A stretch of 64,000 nucleotides of DNA from RUG420 sp045642465 (GCA_045642465.1 JAZUIY010000015.1:682001-746000), one strand, 5' to 3'; shown: positions 52,670 through 61,259, counted from the first letter of the stretch. The notes: generated by a model not told the origin, from the sequence alone. Numbers and translations: made by a program.

Positions 52670-52945
52670 ATGATCCAGCGTGACGATATAGTCATCAACT
52701 TACCTCGCTTTGATTATCTGTGCCAAAAGAATACTTATTCCGGAAGCCAGGGAGAATTTCGTTACAAATTCTTCCCACGCAAGGTAGACGATATTGAAAC
52801 CGTGTTCGTGGCCGCCGTTTATTATCACAATTGCTACGAAGTGGAATTGGAGGCCGGCCGGGTAGAAGAGGCCACCTTCGCGTATTCCAATGAGGGCATA
52901 GACGAAGCAGAACAGTATCTGCTTTCCAAATTCTTAGAGCAATAA
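52670..52945 (+). CDS. Conserved-looking small protein of unknown function
   Basis: A 91-residue soluble protein starting MIQRDDIVINLPRFDYLC. It is rich in Tyr and acidic residues, with no signal, membrane segment or motif that I recognise. Blocks such as RYKFFPRKVDDIETVFVAA and ending EQYLLSKFLEQ look like an alpha/beta fold. AAGGAG lies 8 bases before ATG and only 11 bases separate it from the acyl-CoA synthetase stop, so the two are probably co-transcribed; a strong terminator follows. No function is proposed. Confidence 0.7.
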   Translation: MIQRDDIVINLPRFDYLCQKNTYSGSQGEFRYKFFPRKVDDIETVFVAAVYYHNCYEVELEAGRVEEATFAYSNEGIDEAEQYLLSKFLEQ

Positions 52946-52949
52946 AAAG

Positions 52950-52980
52950 AAAGACCAGAGCAGTTGCTCTGGTCTTTTTG
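52950..52980. terminator. Terminator after the 91-residue protein gene
   Basis: AAAGACCAGAGCA pairs with GCTCTGGTCTTT with a short loop, followed by Ts; A-rich on the left, so it may also serve the convergent lipoprotein gene. Confidence 0.92.
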
Positions 52981-53040
52981 TTTTGGTTTTACTTTTCTAC
53001 TTTCAGCTGGCTGGTTTCGCTCAGCGGTTAGTTTGCCGGC

Positions 53041-53664
53041 TTACAGTTCGTTCAGGGTGAAGAACTCGGCCATGGTTTTGGCTTTTACCATGTTTTCGTG
53101 GCTGTTGTCGGTGTAGCCAACGGCGAAGACAAAGACTTCACGGTCGGAAGAGCGCTTAATGAGGGTCACATAACCGCTGAAGTTCTCGTGGGTCTGGGTG
53201 TCTCTCATAATGGCCGGGAAAACGTTTTTGATGAACTTGTCATCCACATGCTGGGTGGTGTAACCGCCGTTGTCCCGGGAGGCAAAGTTAATGAAGCCGT
53301 TAATGCCTAAGTAGGCGGCCAAGGTCTTTAAGTCGGTTTTGCCTTCCAAGTGGTTGATGGTGCCTACACTGAAACAGTAGACAGCAAACTTGCCCGGCTT
53401 GAAAATGCAGTATTTTCCGGCATCCGTGTATTCGAAGTAGCTGGCCTCTTTCACGTCAGCAGTGTAACTGCCATACTGAGACCACGGTGCCAGATTGGTA
53501 TCCGCTTCCTTTGGGTAAAGGAAGGAAACCCCTTCTATGGCATTGGAAAGGGAATAGGTGTTGGTGTCATATGGGCTAGCTGCCGGTGCATCCTTTTTGC
53601 CACAGGCACAGAAGGTGCATACCAGAAGCATGAGACAAAGGGCGAGGGAAATGATTTTTTTCAA
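53041..53664 (-). CDS. Putative lipoprotein of unknown function
   Basis: A 207-residue exported protein. The N-terminus (MKKIISLALCLMLLVCTFCA followed by Cys) is a lipoprotein signal peptide with a lipobox FCAC; Cys21 would be lipidated and the protein anchored outside the membrane. The remainder holds YSLSNAIEGVSFLYPKEAD and a C-terminal block with VTLIKRSSDREVFVFAVGYTD, suggesting a compact alpha/beta domain, which I do not recognise. AGGAGG precedes the ATG, and an extended -10 lies 30 bases upstream. It is divergent from the L,D-transpeptidase, so both products act at the cell surface. Confidence 0.75.
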   Translation of the reverse strand: MKKIISLALCLMLLVCTFCACGKKDAPAASPYDTNTYSLSNAIEGVSFLYPKEADTNLAPWSQYGSYTADVKEASYFEYTDAGKYCIFKPGKFAVYCFSVGTINHLEGKTDLKTLAAYLGINGFINFASRDNGGYTTQHVDDKFIKNVFPAIMRDTQTHENFSGYVTLIKRSSDREVFVFAVGYTDNSHENMVKAKTMAEFFTLNEL

Positions 53665-53692
53665 AATAATAACCTCCTAAAATTCTGACAGC

Positions 53693-53701
53693 ATTATACC
53701 A
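53693..53701 (-). promoter_or_regulatory. Extended -10 promoter of the lipoprotein gene
   Basis: TGGTATAAT on the minus strand, third instance of this extended -10 in the window, without a clear -35. Confidence 0.55.
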
Positions 53702-53709
53702 TAAAACGT

Positions 53710-53738
53710 TTCCTTTTCGGAGCCATTTATACTATAAT
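53710..53738 (+). promoter_or_regulatory. Promoter of the L,D-transpeptidase gene
   Basis: TATAAT at 53733-53738, with TTCCTT 17 bases upstream as a weak -35. Confidence 0.45.
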
Positions 53739-53776
53739 AGCACGTATGAAAAATTTACCCCCTTTGGAGGACCTAT

Positions 53777-54604
53777 ATGAAGACCATTTCGAAAGTCTTA
53801 ATTGCCCTTGGCTCTGTCCTTTTGATCCTTACGGCAGCCTTGGGTGTAAAACATCATTTCTACCCGAATGCAGAAGTGAATCTGCCGGGACCATTGGAAT
53901 CCATTACCGGTCTCATTCCGGGGGCTTCCGCTACTACCATTCCTACCACCGTAGCTGACACCGCTTCTGACACCTGCTTGGTCATTGGCTCTGAAACCGA
54001 AAGCAGCACGGTACCGGGAAGCACCACAACCACTCAGAAAGATGACGGTACCGTATCCGGCGGCCTCTTTACCACCAATGCGGAATACCGTAAAAATCAT
54101 AAATACTGCATTGCCGTAAACACCGCGCAGAACATTGTTATTGTGTACACGGCTGACTCCACCGGCAAGTACGTAGTACCTTACAAAGCCATGGTTTGCT
54201 CCTGTGGCCTTTCTTCCACACCAACCAGACTGGGTACTTATTACACTCCGGAAAAATACCGCTGGCGTTACCTGAACGGTGACTGTTATGGCCAGTACGC
54301 TACCCGTATCAACGGCCATTACCTGTTCCATTCCGTTCCTTATAACAGCCAGAACCCAGGGGACCTGAAAACGGCAGAATACAACAAACTGGGCAGCCCG
54401 GCTTCCGAAGGCTGCGTCCGTCTTGCTGTGAAGGATGCCAAATGGATTTACGACAACTGCTCTCTTGGCACTTGCGTAACCCTGTACTCCAATGCCGGTA
54501 AGGTGGAACCAATGGCAAAGCCGGTTCCTACCCGCATTAACCCGAGCAGCCCGAACGCCGGTTGGGATCCAACTGACCCGGATCCGGCCAACCCTTGGCA
54601 CTAA
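53777..54604 (+). CDS. L,D-transpeptidase (YkuD domain), membrane-anchored
   Basis: A 275-residue protein that would cross-link peptidoglycan between diaminopimelate residues (3-3 bonds) or attach proteins to the wall. Residues 6-24 form an N-terminal membrane anchor (VLIALGSVLLILTAALGV). Residues 40-95 are a Thr/Ser-rich wall-spanning linker, and residues about 108-240 are the YkuD domain with HSVPYN and the catalytic cysteine in SPASEGCVRL. The end is Pro-rich (NPSSPNAGWDPTDPDPANP). TTTGGAGG lies about 8 bases before ATG. It is divergent from a lipoprotein gene and followed by lepA with no clear terminator between. Confidence 0.9.
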   Translation: MKTISKVLIALGSVLLILTAALGVKHHFYPNAEVNLPGPLESITGLIPGASATTIPTTVADTASDTCLVIGSETESSTVPGSTTTTQKDDGTVSGGLFTTNAEYRKNHKYCIAVNTAQNIVIVYTADSTGKYVVPYKAMVCSCGLSSTPTRLGTYYTPEKYRWRYLNGDCYGQYATRINGHYLFHSVPYNSQNPGDLKTAEYNKLGSPASEGCVRLAVKDAKWIYDNCSLGTCVTLYSNAGKVEPMAKPVPTRINPSSPNAGWDPTDPDPANPWH

Positions 54605-54680
54605 CCGCTCTGGTTGCTGCCAACCCTTGACACTATTTTAAACACTAAACACTTTGAGCTACACGAAAGGTGTGTCCCAT

Positions 54681-56492
54681 TTGTCCGACTACAAGAAGCA
54701 AATTCGAAACTTCTCCATCATAGCCCACATTGACCACGGGAAATCTACTTTGGCAGACCGTCTGCTGGAACTGACCGACTCTGTGGCCAAGCGTGACATG
54801 TCCGAGCAGCTGCTGGATGACATGGATATTGAACGGGAACGCGGCATTACCATTAAGGCCCGCGCCGTCAAACTGGACTACAAGGCCGCTGACGGAGAAA
54901 CCTATGAACTGAACTTAATAGACACTCCGGGTCATGTAGACTTTAACTACGAAGTATCCCGTTCCCTGGCCGCTTGCGAGGGTGCGGTGTTAGTCGTGGA
55001 CTCTACCCAGGGCATCGAAGCCCAGACCCTGGCCAATACCTATTTGGCATTGGACCACGATCTGGAAATTTGCCCTGTCATCAATAAAATTGACCTGCCG
55101 GCTGCAGACCCGGAACGGGTTGCAGGGGAAGTGGAAGAGGTCATCGGCCTCGACTGTGAAAACGCCCCTCGCATCTCTGCCAAAACGGGCCTCAACGTAG
55201 AGCAGGTACTGGAACAGATTGTAACCACCATTCCGGCTCCGGAAGGGGACGAGAATGCCCCGCTGAAGGCCCTTATTTTTGACTCCGTCTATGACAGCTA
55301 CCGCGGCGTTATTGTTTACGTCCGGGTACAGGACGGTACCATCCGCATTGGCGACACCATGCGCATGATGGCCACCGGCGCTGAATTCACTGTCGTAGAT
55401 GTAGGCTACATGAGAGCCACTTCTTTGGAATCTTCCGGCGTGCTGAAAGCTGGGGAAGTAGGCTACATTACCGCTTCCATCAAAACCGTTTCCGAAGCTC
55501 GCGTCGGTGACACCGTTACCTTGGCCACCAACCCGGCAGCAGAACCGCTGCCAGGGTACCGCAAGGTAAACCCAATGGTGTTCTGTGGCGTGTATCCGGC
55601 AGACGGTGCGGACTATGAAAACCTGAAGGAAGCCCTGGAAAAACTGCAGCTGAACGATGCAGCTCTTTCCTTTGAACCGGAAACTTCCGGTGCTTTAGGC
55701 TTTGGCTTCCGCTGTGGTTTCTTAGGCCTTCTCCATTTGGAAATTATCCAGGAACGTCTGGAACGGGAATATGACCTAGACTTGGTTACTACCATTCCAA
55801 GCGTTATTTATAAAATCCACTTAACCGACGGTACGGTTCAGGAAATTGACAACCCGTGCAATTATCCGGATCCTGCTGTCATTGACTTTGCAGAAGAACC
55901 AATTACCAATGCCCATATCTTTGCACCGCCGGACTACGTTGGCCCAATCATGGACCTCTGTCAGGAACGCCGCGGTGTCTTCAAAGACATGCAGTATTTG
56001 GATGCCGGCCGTGTGGATATTCACTATGAATTGCCACTGAACGAAATCATTTACGACTTCTTTGACGTACTGAAATCCCGCACCCGTGGTTACGGTTCTT
56101 TGGACTATGAAATTATGGGTTACCGCCAGTCCGAACTGGTGAAACTGGACGTTCTTCTGAACGGGGAAACCATTGACGCACTGTCCTGGATTCTTCACTC
56201 TGACAACGCCTACAACAGAGCCCGTAAGATTGCCGTAAAACTAAAGGAAAACATTCCGCGGGCCCTCTTTGAAATTCCAATTCAGATGGCCGTGGGCGGC
56301 AAGGTCATTGCCAGAGAAACCGTTAAGGCCATGAGGAAAGACGTATTGGCCAAGTGCTACGGCGGCGACATCTCCCGGAAAAAGAAACTGCTGGAAAAGC
56401 AGAAGGAAGGGAAGAAGCGCATGCGTCACTTCGGCTCCATTGAAGTGCCGCAGGAAGCATTTATGGCCGTTCTCAAATTGGACGACGAATAA
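54681..56492 (+). CDS. lepA: Elongation factor 4 (LepA)
   Basis: LepA is a ribosomal GTPase related to EF-G, implicated in back-translocation and 30S biogenesis. From TTG 54681 it has 603 residues: G1 AHIDHGKSTLADRLLEL, ERGITIKARAV, DTPGHVDFNYEVSRSL and NKIDLP, then EF-G-like domains II, III and V, and the LepA-specific C-terminal domain (GKVIARETVKAMRKDVLAKC; CYGGDISRKKKLLEKQKEG). The frame extends upstream to TTG 54654, but AAAGGTG lies about 9 bases before 54681 and the family start (SDYKKQIRNFSIIAH) begins there. hemW follows 16 bases later, the usual arrangement. Confidence 0.96.
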   Translation: MSDYKKQIRNFSIIAHIDHGKSTLADRLLELTDSVAKRDMSEQLLDDMDIERERGITIKARAVKLDYKAADGETYELNLIDTPGHVDFNYEVSRSLAACEGAVLVVDSTQGIEAQTLANTYLALDHDLEICPVINKIDLPAADPERVAGEVEEVIGLDCENAPRISAKTGLNVEQVLEQIVTTIPAPEGDENAPLKALIFDSVYDSYRGVIVYVRVQDGTIRIGDTMRMMATGAEFTVVDVGYMRATSLESSGVLKAGEVGYITASIKTVSEARVGDTVTLATNPAAEPLPGYRKVNPMVFCGVYPADGADYENLKEALEKLQLNDAALSFEPETSGALGFGFRCGFLGLLHLEIIQERLEREYDLDLVTTIPSVIYKIHLTDGTVQEIDNPCNYPDPAVIDFAEEPITNAHIFAPPDYVGPIMDLCQERRGVFKDMQYLDAGRVDIHYELPLNEIIYDFFDVLKSRTRGYGSLDYEIMGYRQSELVKLDVLLNGETIDALSWILHSDNAYNRARKIAVKLKENIPRALFEIPIQMAVGGKVIARETVKAMRKDVLAKCYGGDISRKKKLLEKQKEGKKRMRHFGSIEVPQEAFMAVLKLDDE

Positions 56493-56508
56493 CCCACGGA
56501 GGTGCAGC

Positions 56509-57597
56509 ATGAAACACATCGGTTTATACATCCATGTGCCGTTTTGTGCCTCTAAATGCCCATATTGTGACTTTTACGCAGAGCGTACCGAGGAATCGGT
56601 GCGCTCTGCTTTCGTTTCTGCCGTGAAGCGGGACATTGCCGCCTACGGTGCCAAAGGGGATTACTGCTTAGATAGTATCTACTTTGGCGGCGGCACGCCG
56701 TCAGTGCTGCAGGGCCAATGGGTTGCCGAACTGCTGACGTGCATTCGTCAGCACTTCGAAGTTTCGGAAGACGCTGAAATTACCGTGGAGTGCAACCCAT
56801 CTTCGGACCTTCAGCACTTCCTGCCCGCCGCCATTGGGGCCGGCGTCAATCGGGTTTCCCTGGGGCTGCAGTCCGCTGTGGACGCAGAGCGCAGGAAACT
56901 GGGCCGCTTGGCCACCAAAGAACAGGTGACCACTGCAATTAAGTTAATCCGTGACTTAGGTGTTACCAACATCTCCTTAGACATTATGCTGGGGGTTCCG
57001 GAACAGACAGAGGAAAGTCTTATGGAAACCCTGCAGTACTGTGTAGACACCGGGGTGCCACATCTCAGCACTTATCTGCTGAAACTGGAAGAGGGCACCG
57101 TGTTCTACAAGCGGCAGGATACATTAAACCTGCCGGACGAAGACACCACGGTGGACTTCTATGAAAAAACCGTGGCCTTTTTGACGGACCACGGCTACGA
57201 ACACTATGAAATTTCCAACTTTGCCAAACCGGGCTACGAGGGACAACATAACTTGAAATATTGGCACTGTGAAGAATACTTAGGACTGGGTCCGGCTGCC
57301 CATTCATTCCTAGATAGGAACCGCTTTTTCTATGACCGCAACTTGACCGATTACCTAAACGGTACGGAACCAATTGCAGATGGAACCGGTGGCGACCTTG
57401 AAGAGCGCCTGATGTTGGCTCTACGCCTGAAAGAAGGCTTTTCCGGACCGTTACCAACCACGGTAATGGAAAAAGCCAAACAGCCTTATTTGGCGCCTTA
57501 CCTTACGGTGGGAGAAAACCATATCGCCCTGACAGAGAAAGGATTCTTGGTTTCCAACTCCGTTATTGCGGAACTGCTTTCCGCCTTTGAAGCATAA
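56509..57597 (+). CDS. hemW: Radical SAM heme chaperone HemW
   Basis: HemW, long annotated as oxygen-independent coproporphyrinogen oxidase, is a radical-SAM heme-binding protein thought to deliver heme. In 362 residues the motif HVPFCASKCPYCDFY (C-x3-C-x2-C) starts near residue 8, followed by FGGGTPS and the C-terminal HemN-like domain. The short N-terminus before the motif and the CDFY form favour HemW over true HemN. ATG 56509 has GGAGGTG 4 to 5 bases upstream. It is co-transcribed with lepA and ends at a terminator shared with putP. Confidence 0.92.
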   Translation: MKHIGLYIHVPFCASKCPYCDFYAERTEESVRSAFVSAVKRDIAAYGAKGDYCLDSIYFGGGTPSVLQGQWVAELLTCIRQHFEVSEDAEITVECNPSSDLQHFLPAAIGAGVNRVSLGLQSAVDAERRKLGRLATKEQVTTAIKLIRDLGVTNISLDIMLGVPEQTEESLMETLQYCVDTGVPHLSTYLLKLEEGTVFYKRQDTLNLPDEDTTVDFYEKTVAFLTDHGYEHYEISNFAKPGYEGQHNLKYWHCEEYLGLGPAAHSFLDRNRFFYDRNLTDYLNGTEPIADGTGGDLEERLMLALRLKEGFSGPLPTTVMEKAKQPYLAPYLTVGENHIALTEKGFLVSNSVIAELLSAFEA

Positions 57598-57605
57598 AAA
57601 TAAGA

Positions 57606-57634
57606 CCCTTCCAAACGGAAGGGCCTTTTCTTTT
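57606..57634. terminator. Terminator between hemW and putP
   Basis: CCCTTCC / GGAAGGG stem with a 4-base loop; T-rich on the right and A/T-rich on the left, so usable in both directions. Confidence 0.8.
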
Positions 57635-57640
57635 TTGAAT

Positions 57641-59149
57641 TTAGTCGTCAATGGAATTGTCGGTAGCGACTTCAAAGGTATCCAAAACTTCTTTGCTTGG
57701 AGCCTTGGTAAGAAGAGTAACAATAATGGCTGCAAGCAGACCAACGATGAAACCAGGTACGATTTCGTATACGCCGGTAACGGTGGTGAGCTTGAAGTAC
57801 CAGATTAAGTCAGTGGCTGCACCGGCAACAATACCGGCTACGGCGCCCTGATAGTTAAAGCGCTTCCAAGCAATGGAGAGAATGACAATCGGGCCGAAGC
57901 AAGAGCCGAACAGACCCCAAGCATTTTCTACCATATCCATGATTGCCTGTGCGCCGGAGCCCTTGGCACTGGCAATGAAGTAAGCAATGATGGCAACAAC
58001 AACGACTACGCCACGGCCAACCCAGAGGAGTTCCTTGTCGGAAGCTTCCTTGCGGATGAGCGGCTTGTAAATGTCGTTGGTGAAGGAAGAGGAAGCAACC
58101 AGCAGCTGAGAGTCTGCGGTAGACATGGAAGCTGCAATGATGGCTGCCAGCAAAATACCGGAAATGAATGCCGGGAAGTAACGTCTGGAGAAGACAATAA
58201 AGATGGTCTGCTGCAGACCGTCCGGAAGGAGTTCTGCACCCAGAACCATACGGCCAAGGTATGCCATGAACATGGCAGCACCCAAGGTCAGGATAACCCA
58301 ACTGATGGCAAGGGCAGCGGACTTCTTAATCTGAGATGGCTTTTCAATACCCATGAAACGAACCAGAATATGAGGCATACCGAAGTAACCAAGACCCCAG
58401 CCGAGACCGGAGAGAATATCTTGCCAGGAAGCAGAGAAGAGGTTAGCGGTAAAGGCATATTTGGTGCCGTCGTTGGCGTTGACAAAGACTTCTGTCAGTG
58501 CGGACTTATCCAGGTCTTCCATAACAAGGATGAGGATTGGCACAGAAAGCAGTGCAACCAGCATCAACATACCCTGGAAGAAGTCAGTCCAGCAAACAGC
58601 TTTGTAACCACCCATGAAGGTGTATACCAGAATAACAACTGCGAAGATGATCATTGCGGTGGATTTTTCCAAGCCCGGTACCAAAGAGGTGAATACGGTT
58701 GCACCTGCTACGAAGCCGGAGGCTACATAGATGGTGAAGGCTACTAAGAATACCACTGCGCAAAGAACGGACAGAATGTGGTTTTTGGAATAGAAACGGT
58801 TCTGTAAGTATTCCGGCAGGGTAATAGAGTCACCATATGCCTTGGAGAACTTACGAAGACGTTTTGCGGTGTACAGCCAGTTAGCGGCAGTACCAATGGC
58901 AAGACCGATGCCAATCCAGGCCTGGCCGAGACCAAAGGCAAGAATGGAACCCGGAAGACCCATTAAGAGCCAGCCGGACATGTCGGATGCCTGTGCGGAC
59001 ATGGCAGATACGAATGGACCCATCTGTCTGCCACCCAGGAAATACTGTTCAGAGGATTCGTCGCTCTTCCCCTTGAAGTAGAAGAAGATACCGATTCCGA
59101 GAACGAGAATAAAGTAGAGTACAAAAGCGAGTACTTCTGCATTAAACAT
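57641..59149 (-). CDS. putP: Sodium/proline symporter
   Basis: A 502-residue sodium:solute symporter (SSS family) with about 13 membrane helices. The proline-transporter signature region (SAQASDMSGWLLMGLPG), FYSKNHILSVLC and the later MSTADSQLLVASSSF sodium-site helix point to PutP, which imports L-proline with sodium. GGGAGAG precedes the ATG, and a good minus-strand promoter lies at 59182-59210. It is monocistronic between two terminators. Proline as the substrate is inferred from family similarity. Confidence 0.93.
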   Translation of the reverse strand: MFNAEVLAFVLYFILVLGIGIFFYFKGKSDESSEQYFLGGRQMGPFVSAMSAQASDMSGWLLMGLPGSILAFGLGQAWIGIGLAIGTAANWLYTAKRLRKFSKAYGDSITLPEYLQNRFYSKNHILSVLCAVVFLVAFTIYVASGFVAGATVFTSLVPGLEKSTAMIIFAVVILVYTFMGGYKAVCWTDFFQGMLMLVALLSVPILILVMEDLDKSALTEVFVNANDGTKYAFTANLFSASWQDILSGLGWGLGYFGMPHILVRFMGIEKPSQIKKSAALAISWVILTLGAAMFMAYLGRMVLGAELLPDGLQQTIFIVFSRRYFPAFISGILLAAIIAASMSTADSQLLVASSSFTNDIYKPLIRKEASDKELLWVGRGVVVVVAIIAYFIASAKGSGAQAIMDMVENAWGLFGSCFGPIVILSIAWKRFNYQGAVAGIVAGAATDLIWYFKLTTVTGVYEIVPGFIVGLLAAIIVTLLTKAPSKEVLDTFEVATDNSIDD

Positions 59150-59181
59150 AGAATCTCTCCCATATTATTAAAGTGCTTTCC

Positions 59182-59210
59182 ATTTTACCAAAAGAGGGGC
59201 AGAACTGCAA
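59182..59210 (-). promoter_or_regulatory. Sigma-A promoter of putP
   Basis: On the minus strand TTGCAG and TAAAAT are separated by 17 bases; TGG before TAAAAT also gives an extended -10. Confidence 0.7.
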
Positions 59211-59248
59211 ATAAAAGACCTAGTCTGTGGCTTGGAAAGAACACAGAA

Positions 59249-59275
59249 AAGACCTACCCGAAAAGGGTAGGTCTT
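59249..59275 (-). terminator. Terminator after the LCP gene
   Basis: Perfect 11-base stem AAGACCTACCC / GGGTAGGTCTT with a 5-base loop, followed on the minus strand by a T-rich run. Confidence 0.88.
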
Positions 59276-59279
59276 CTGC

Positions 59280-59326
59280 TTAATCTGGAAGCTTGTCGTG
59301 GCATTTAATCTGGAAGCTTGTCGTGG
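59280..59326. repeat. 25-base tandem duplication across the LCP stop codon
   Basis: A 22-base segment is repeated exactly with a 25-base period (59280-59301 and 59305-59326). The right-hand copy holds the last six codons and stop of the LCP gene (HDKLPD-stop); the left copy is the same sequence in the 3' untranslated region. Confidence 0.93.
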
Positions 59327-61053
59327 TAAATAAAGTCTTTTAAGAGTTTGCGGTTATAGGCTACGTCAAATGTGAGACAGGAGCCAACGCCCTTAATGTT
59401 TTCACTCTTATAGGTGCCATACATAGGAACAGATGCTTGTTCAATATCAAAGGTGCGGTAAAGCAGCAAGAATCCGATGAGCTTATTCATAATCTGGAAT
59501 TCCATCATGTCGGTGGTGATGTACGGCATAACCGTGTTCATCAGAGACATAATATCGGAAGGATTCAGATTGAATGCCTTTTCCTTCAGGGCGGAAATAA
59601 CTCTCCGCTGACGCTCGGCACGCATGACGTCAGAGTCCAGTTTCCGGATACGGGAGAACATCAGGGCCTTTTCGCCATTCATGTGAACGTGTTCGCCGGA
59701 TTCGTAATGTAACGGGTTCCCGGTGAGAGTCCACTTTTGCCAAGTGGTGTTCAAGTAGTTGGCTTCCTTCGGCGTTACCTTAACATCCACGCCGCCCAGG
59801 GCGTCGATAAGGGAGGTGAAGCAGTCAAAGTTGACCATGACGTACTTGTTGATATGTACCTTATAGTTGTACTCCAAGGTCTTAATGAGCAAATTGGTTC
59901 CGCCCTTGGCCTGTGCCGCATTCAGTTTGTTATTTCCGTGTCCCGGAATGTAGACGTAACTGTCACGGAGGAACGAGGTCATTTTGATTTTGCGATGCAG
60001 CCGGTCTATGGATACCAAAATCATGGTATCAGAGCGGGAAGCGGTTTCTCCCGGACGGGCGTCTACGCCCAAGAGGAGAATATTGGTCACAAAGAGGGAA
60101 TGGCGGGTGGTGAGCGGGTTGGTGCTCAGGTTGATGCCGTTGCTCTTTAAGTCTAAGTCGGTTTTGCCGAAGAGGAACAGTGATGTGCCGCCGTAGAGCA
60201 AGCAGACAATCAGCAGCATGCTGATGATCTTCTTGAGGCAGCCGGATTTTTTCTTCGTTGCTTTTCTTCGACTTTGTGGTTCCGGCAAGTTGCGGCCGTT
60301 GGCGCCTCTGCCGGAAGCGTTTCTTCGGCCTCTTTGTTTGCCTGCTTCCAATGCTGCATAGTAGGCGGCAGCTTCTTGTTTGTTAATTGGTACATCGCCA
60401 CGGACAGAGTAGGTGGCCCGCTTCTTTGGCTGCGGTTCGTCCCAACCGCCGAATTCGCTGCCCCAGCCGTCGTCATAGTAGCTGTCAAGGTAACTGTCCA
60501 CTTGGTAGCGCTGGTTGATGCGCTCCTGGGCTTCCCGCTGGGCAATGGCTCTGCGTTCGGCACGGAGCTGCGCCTGCTGTCTGGCCTCGGCCTGCTGCTG
60601 TCTGGCTTGTGCCTGGGCTTGCTGTCTAGCTTGGGCTTGTCTTGCTTGAGCTTGCTGTCTGGCTCGAGCTTGCTGTCTGGCTTGAGCTTGCTGTCTGGCT
60701 CGAGCTTGCTGTCCGGCCTGCGCTTGTCTAGCCTGGGCTTGCTGACGGGATCTGGACGGCGCTTCTTCTCTTACCTGTGTGTTCACCGTCGGGAATTGCA
60801 CAGTGTCAAACAAGTCGTCAAAGTAGTCAGCATTCTTGTTCGGCATAAAGTCGTTATAATCTAAGTTCCCGGAATTCTTATGCTGTCTGGATGGCATATC
60901 GTTCCAGTCACTGAAGTCGTCTTTTGGCGTGATCCGTTTGGAACCACGTTTCTCGTCGGTAAAAATATTCTCTTGTTCATAGTCATAAGGCTGAAAGTCA
61001 TTTCGGCCTTTTTGGTGGCGGTCATAGTCACCAAAATTAATATCTTTTGACAT
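59305..61053 (-). CDS. LytR-CpsA-Psr (LCP) family protein with Gln/Ala/Arg-repeat tail
   Basis: LCP enzymes attach teichoic acids or capsule polymers from lipid carriers to peptidoglycan. Of 582 residues, 1-100 are polar and acidic, 103-163 are a low-complexity Gln/Ala/Arg stretch (units such as QQARARQQAQAR) likely to form a coiled coil, and about 270-300 hold one membrane helix (ISMLLIVCLLYGGTSLFLF). The outside LCP domain (about 325-560) carries DARPGETASRSDTMILVSIDR-like active-site residues. AAAGGATT precedes the ATG. The promoter lies at 61185-61213, so the leader includes the 13-base repeat array. It is divergent from rnpB. Target polymer unknown. Confidence 0.9.
   Translation of the reverse strand: MSKDINFGDYDRHQKGRNDFQPYDYEQENIFTDEKRGSKRITPKDDFSDWNDMPSRQHKNSGNLDYNDFMPNKNADYFDDLFDTVQFPTVNTQVREEAPSRSRQQAQARQAQAGQQARARQQAQARQQARARQQAQARQAQARQQAQAQARQQQAEARQQAQLRAERRAIAQREAQERINQRYQVDSYLDSYYDDGWGSEFGGWDEPQPKKRATYSVRGDVPINKQEAAAYYAALEAGKQRGRRNASGRGANGRNLPEPQSRRKATKKKSGCLKKIISMLLIVCLLYGGTSLFLFGKTDLDLKSNGINLSTNPLTTRHSLFVTNILLLGVDARPGETASRSDTMILVSIDRLHRKIKMTSFLRDSYVYIPGHGNNKLNAAQAKGGTNLLIKTLEYNYKVHINKYVMVNFDCFTSLIDALGGVDVKVTPKEANYLNTTWQKWTLTGNPLHYESGEHVHMNGEKALMFSRIRKLDSDVMRAERQRRVISALKEKAFNLNPSDIMSLMNTVMPYITTDMMEFQIMNKLIGFLLLYRTFDIEQASVPMYGTYKSENIKGVGSCLTFDVAYNRKLLKDFIYHDKLPD
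60565..60747 (-). repeat. Low-complexity Gln/Ala/Arg coding repeat in the LCP gene
   Basis: Codes for residues 103-163, built from QQA and RA(R)QQ pieces; at DNA level, cttgctgtctggc-like units recur irregularly. In-frame changes in copy number would alter the cytoplasmic tail only. Confidence 0.85.
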
Positions 61054-61090
61054 AGAGAATCCTTTCTAAATGGATTGGTGAGTTGGGATT

Positions 61091-61181
61091 TGCATTCGAA
61101 TCCTGCATTCGAGTTCTGCATTCGAATCCTGCATTCAAGTTCTGCATTCGAATCCTACATTCGAGTTCTGCAATAACTCCG
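61091..61181. repeat. 13-base tandem repeat in the LCP gene leader
   Basis: Six full 13-base units and a decayed seventh. TGCATTCGAATCC alternates with TGCATTCGAGTTC, making a 26-base higher-order unit repeated three times. Most units contain the palindrome TTCGAA or a one-base variant. On the minus strand they lie between the LCP promoter and start codon, so they are transcribed. Confidence 0.95.
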
Positions 61182-61184
61182 TAC

Positions 61185-61213
61185 ATTCTAGTACCTCAAC
61201 CTTTATTTTACAA
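61185..61213 (-). promoter_or_regulatory. Promoter of the LCP gene
   Basis: On the minus strand TTGTAA and TAGAAT are separated by 17 bases; predicted leader about 125 bases, containing the 13-base repeats. Confidence 0.6.
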
Positions 61214-61230
61214 TAAATGATGGGAGGCGT

Positions 61231-61259
61231 TTGACAAATTTTACGCTCTATTTTAGAAT
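61231..61259 (+). promoter_or_regulatory. Sigma-A promoter of rnpB
   Basis: TTGACA and TAGAAT are separated by 17 bases, 7 bases upstream of the RNA's predicted 5' end. Confidence 0.88.

Noticed and set aside
53746..53958. 70-codon frame upstream of and overlapping the L,D-transpeptidase
   Set aside because: It lacks its own ribosome-binding site and is out of frame with the clear YkuD protein.
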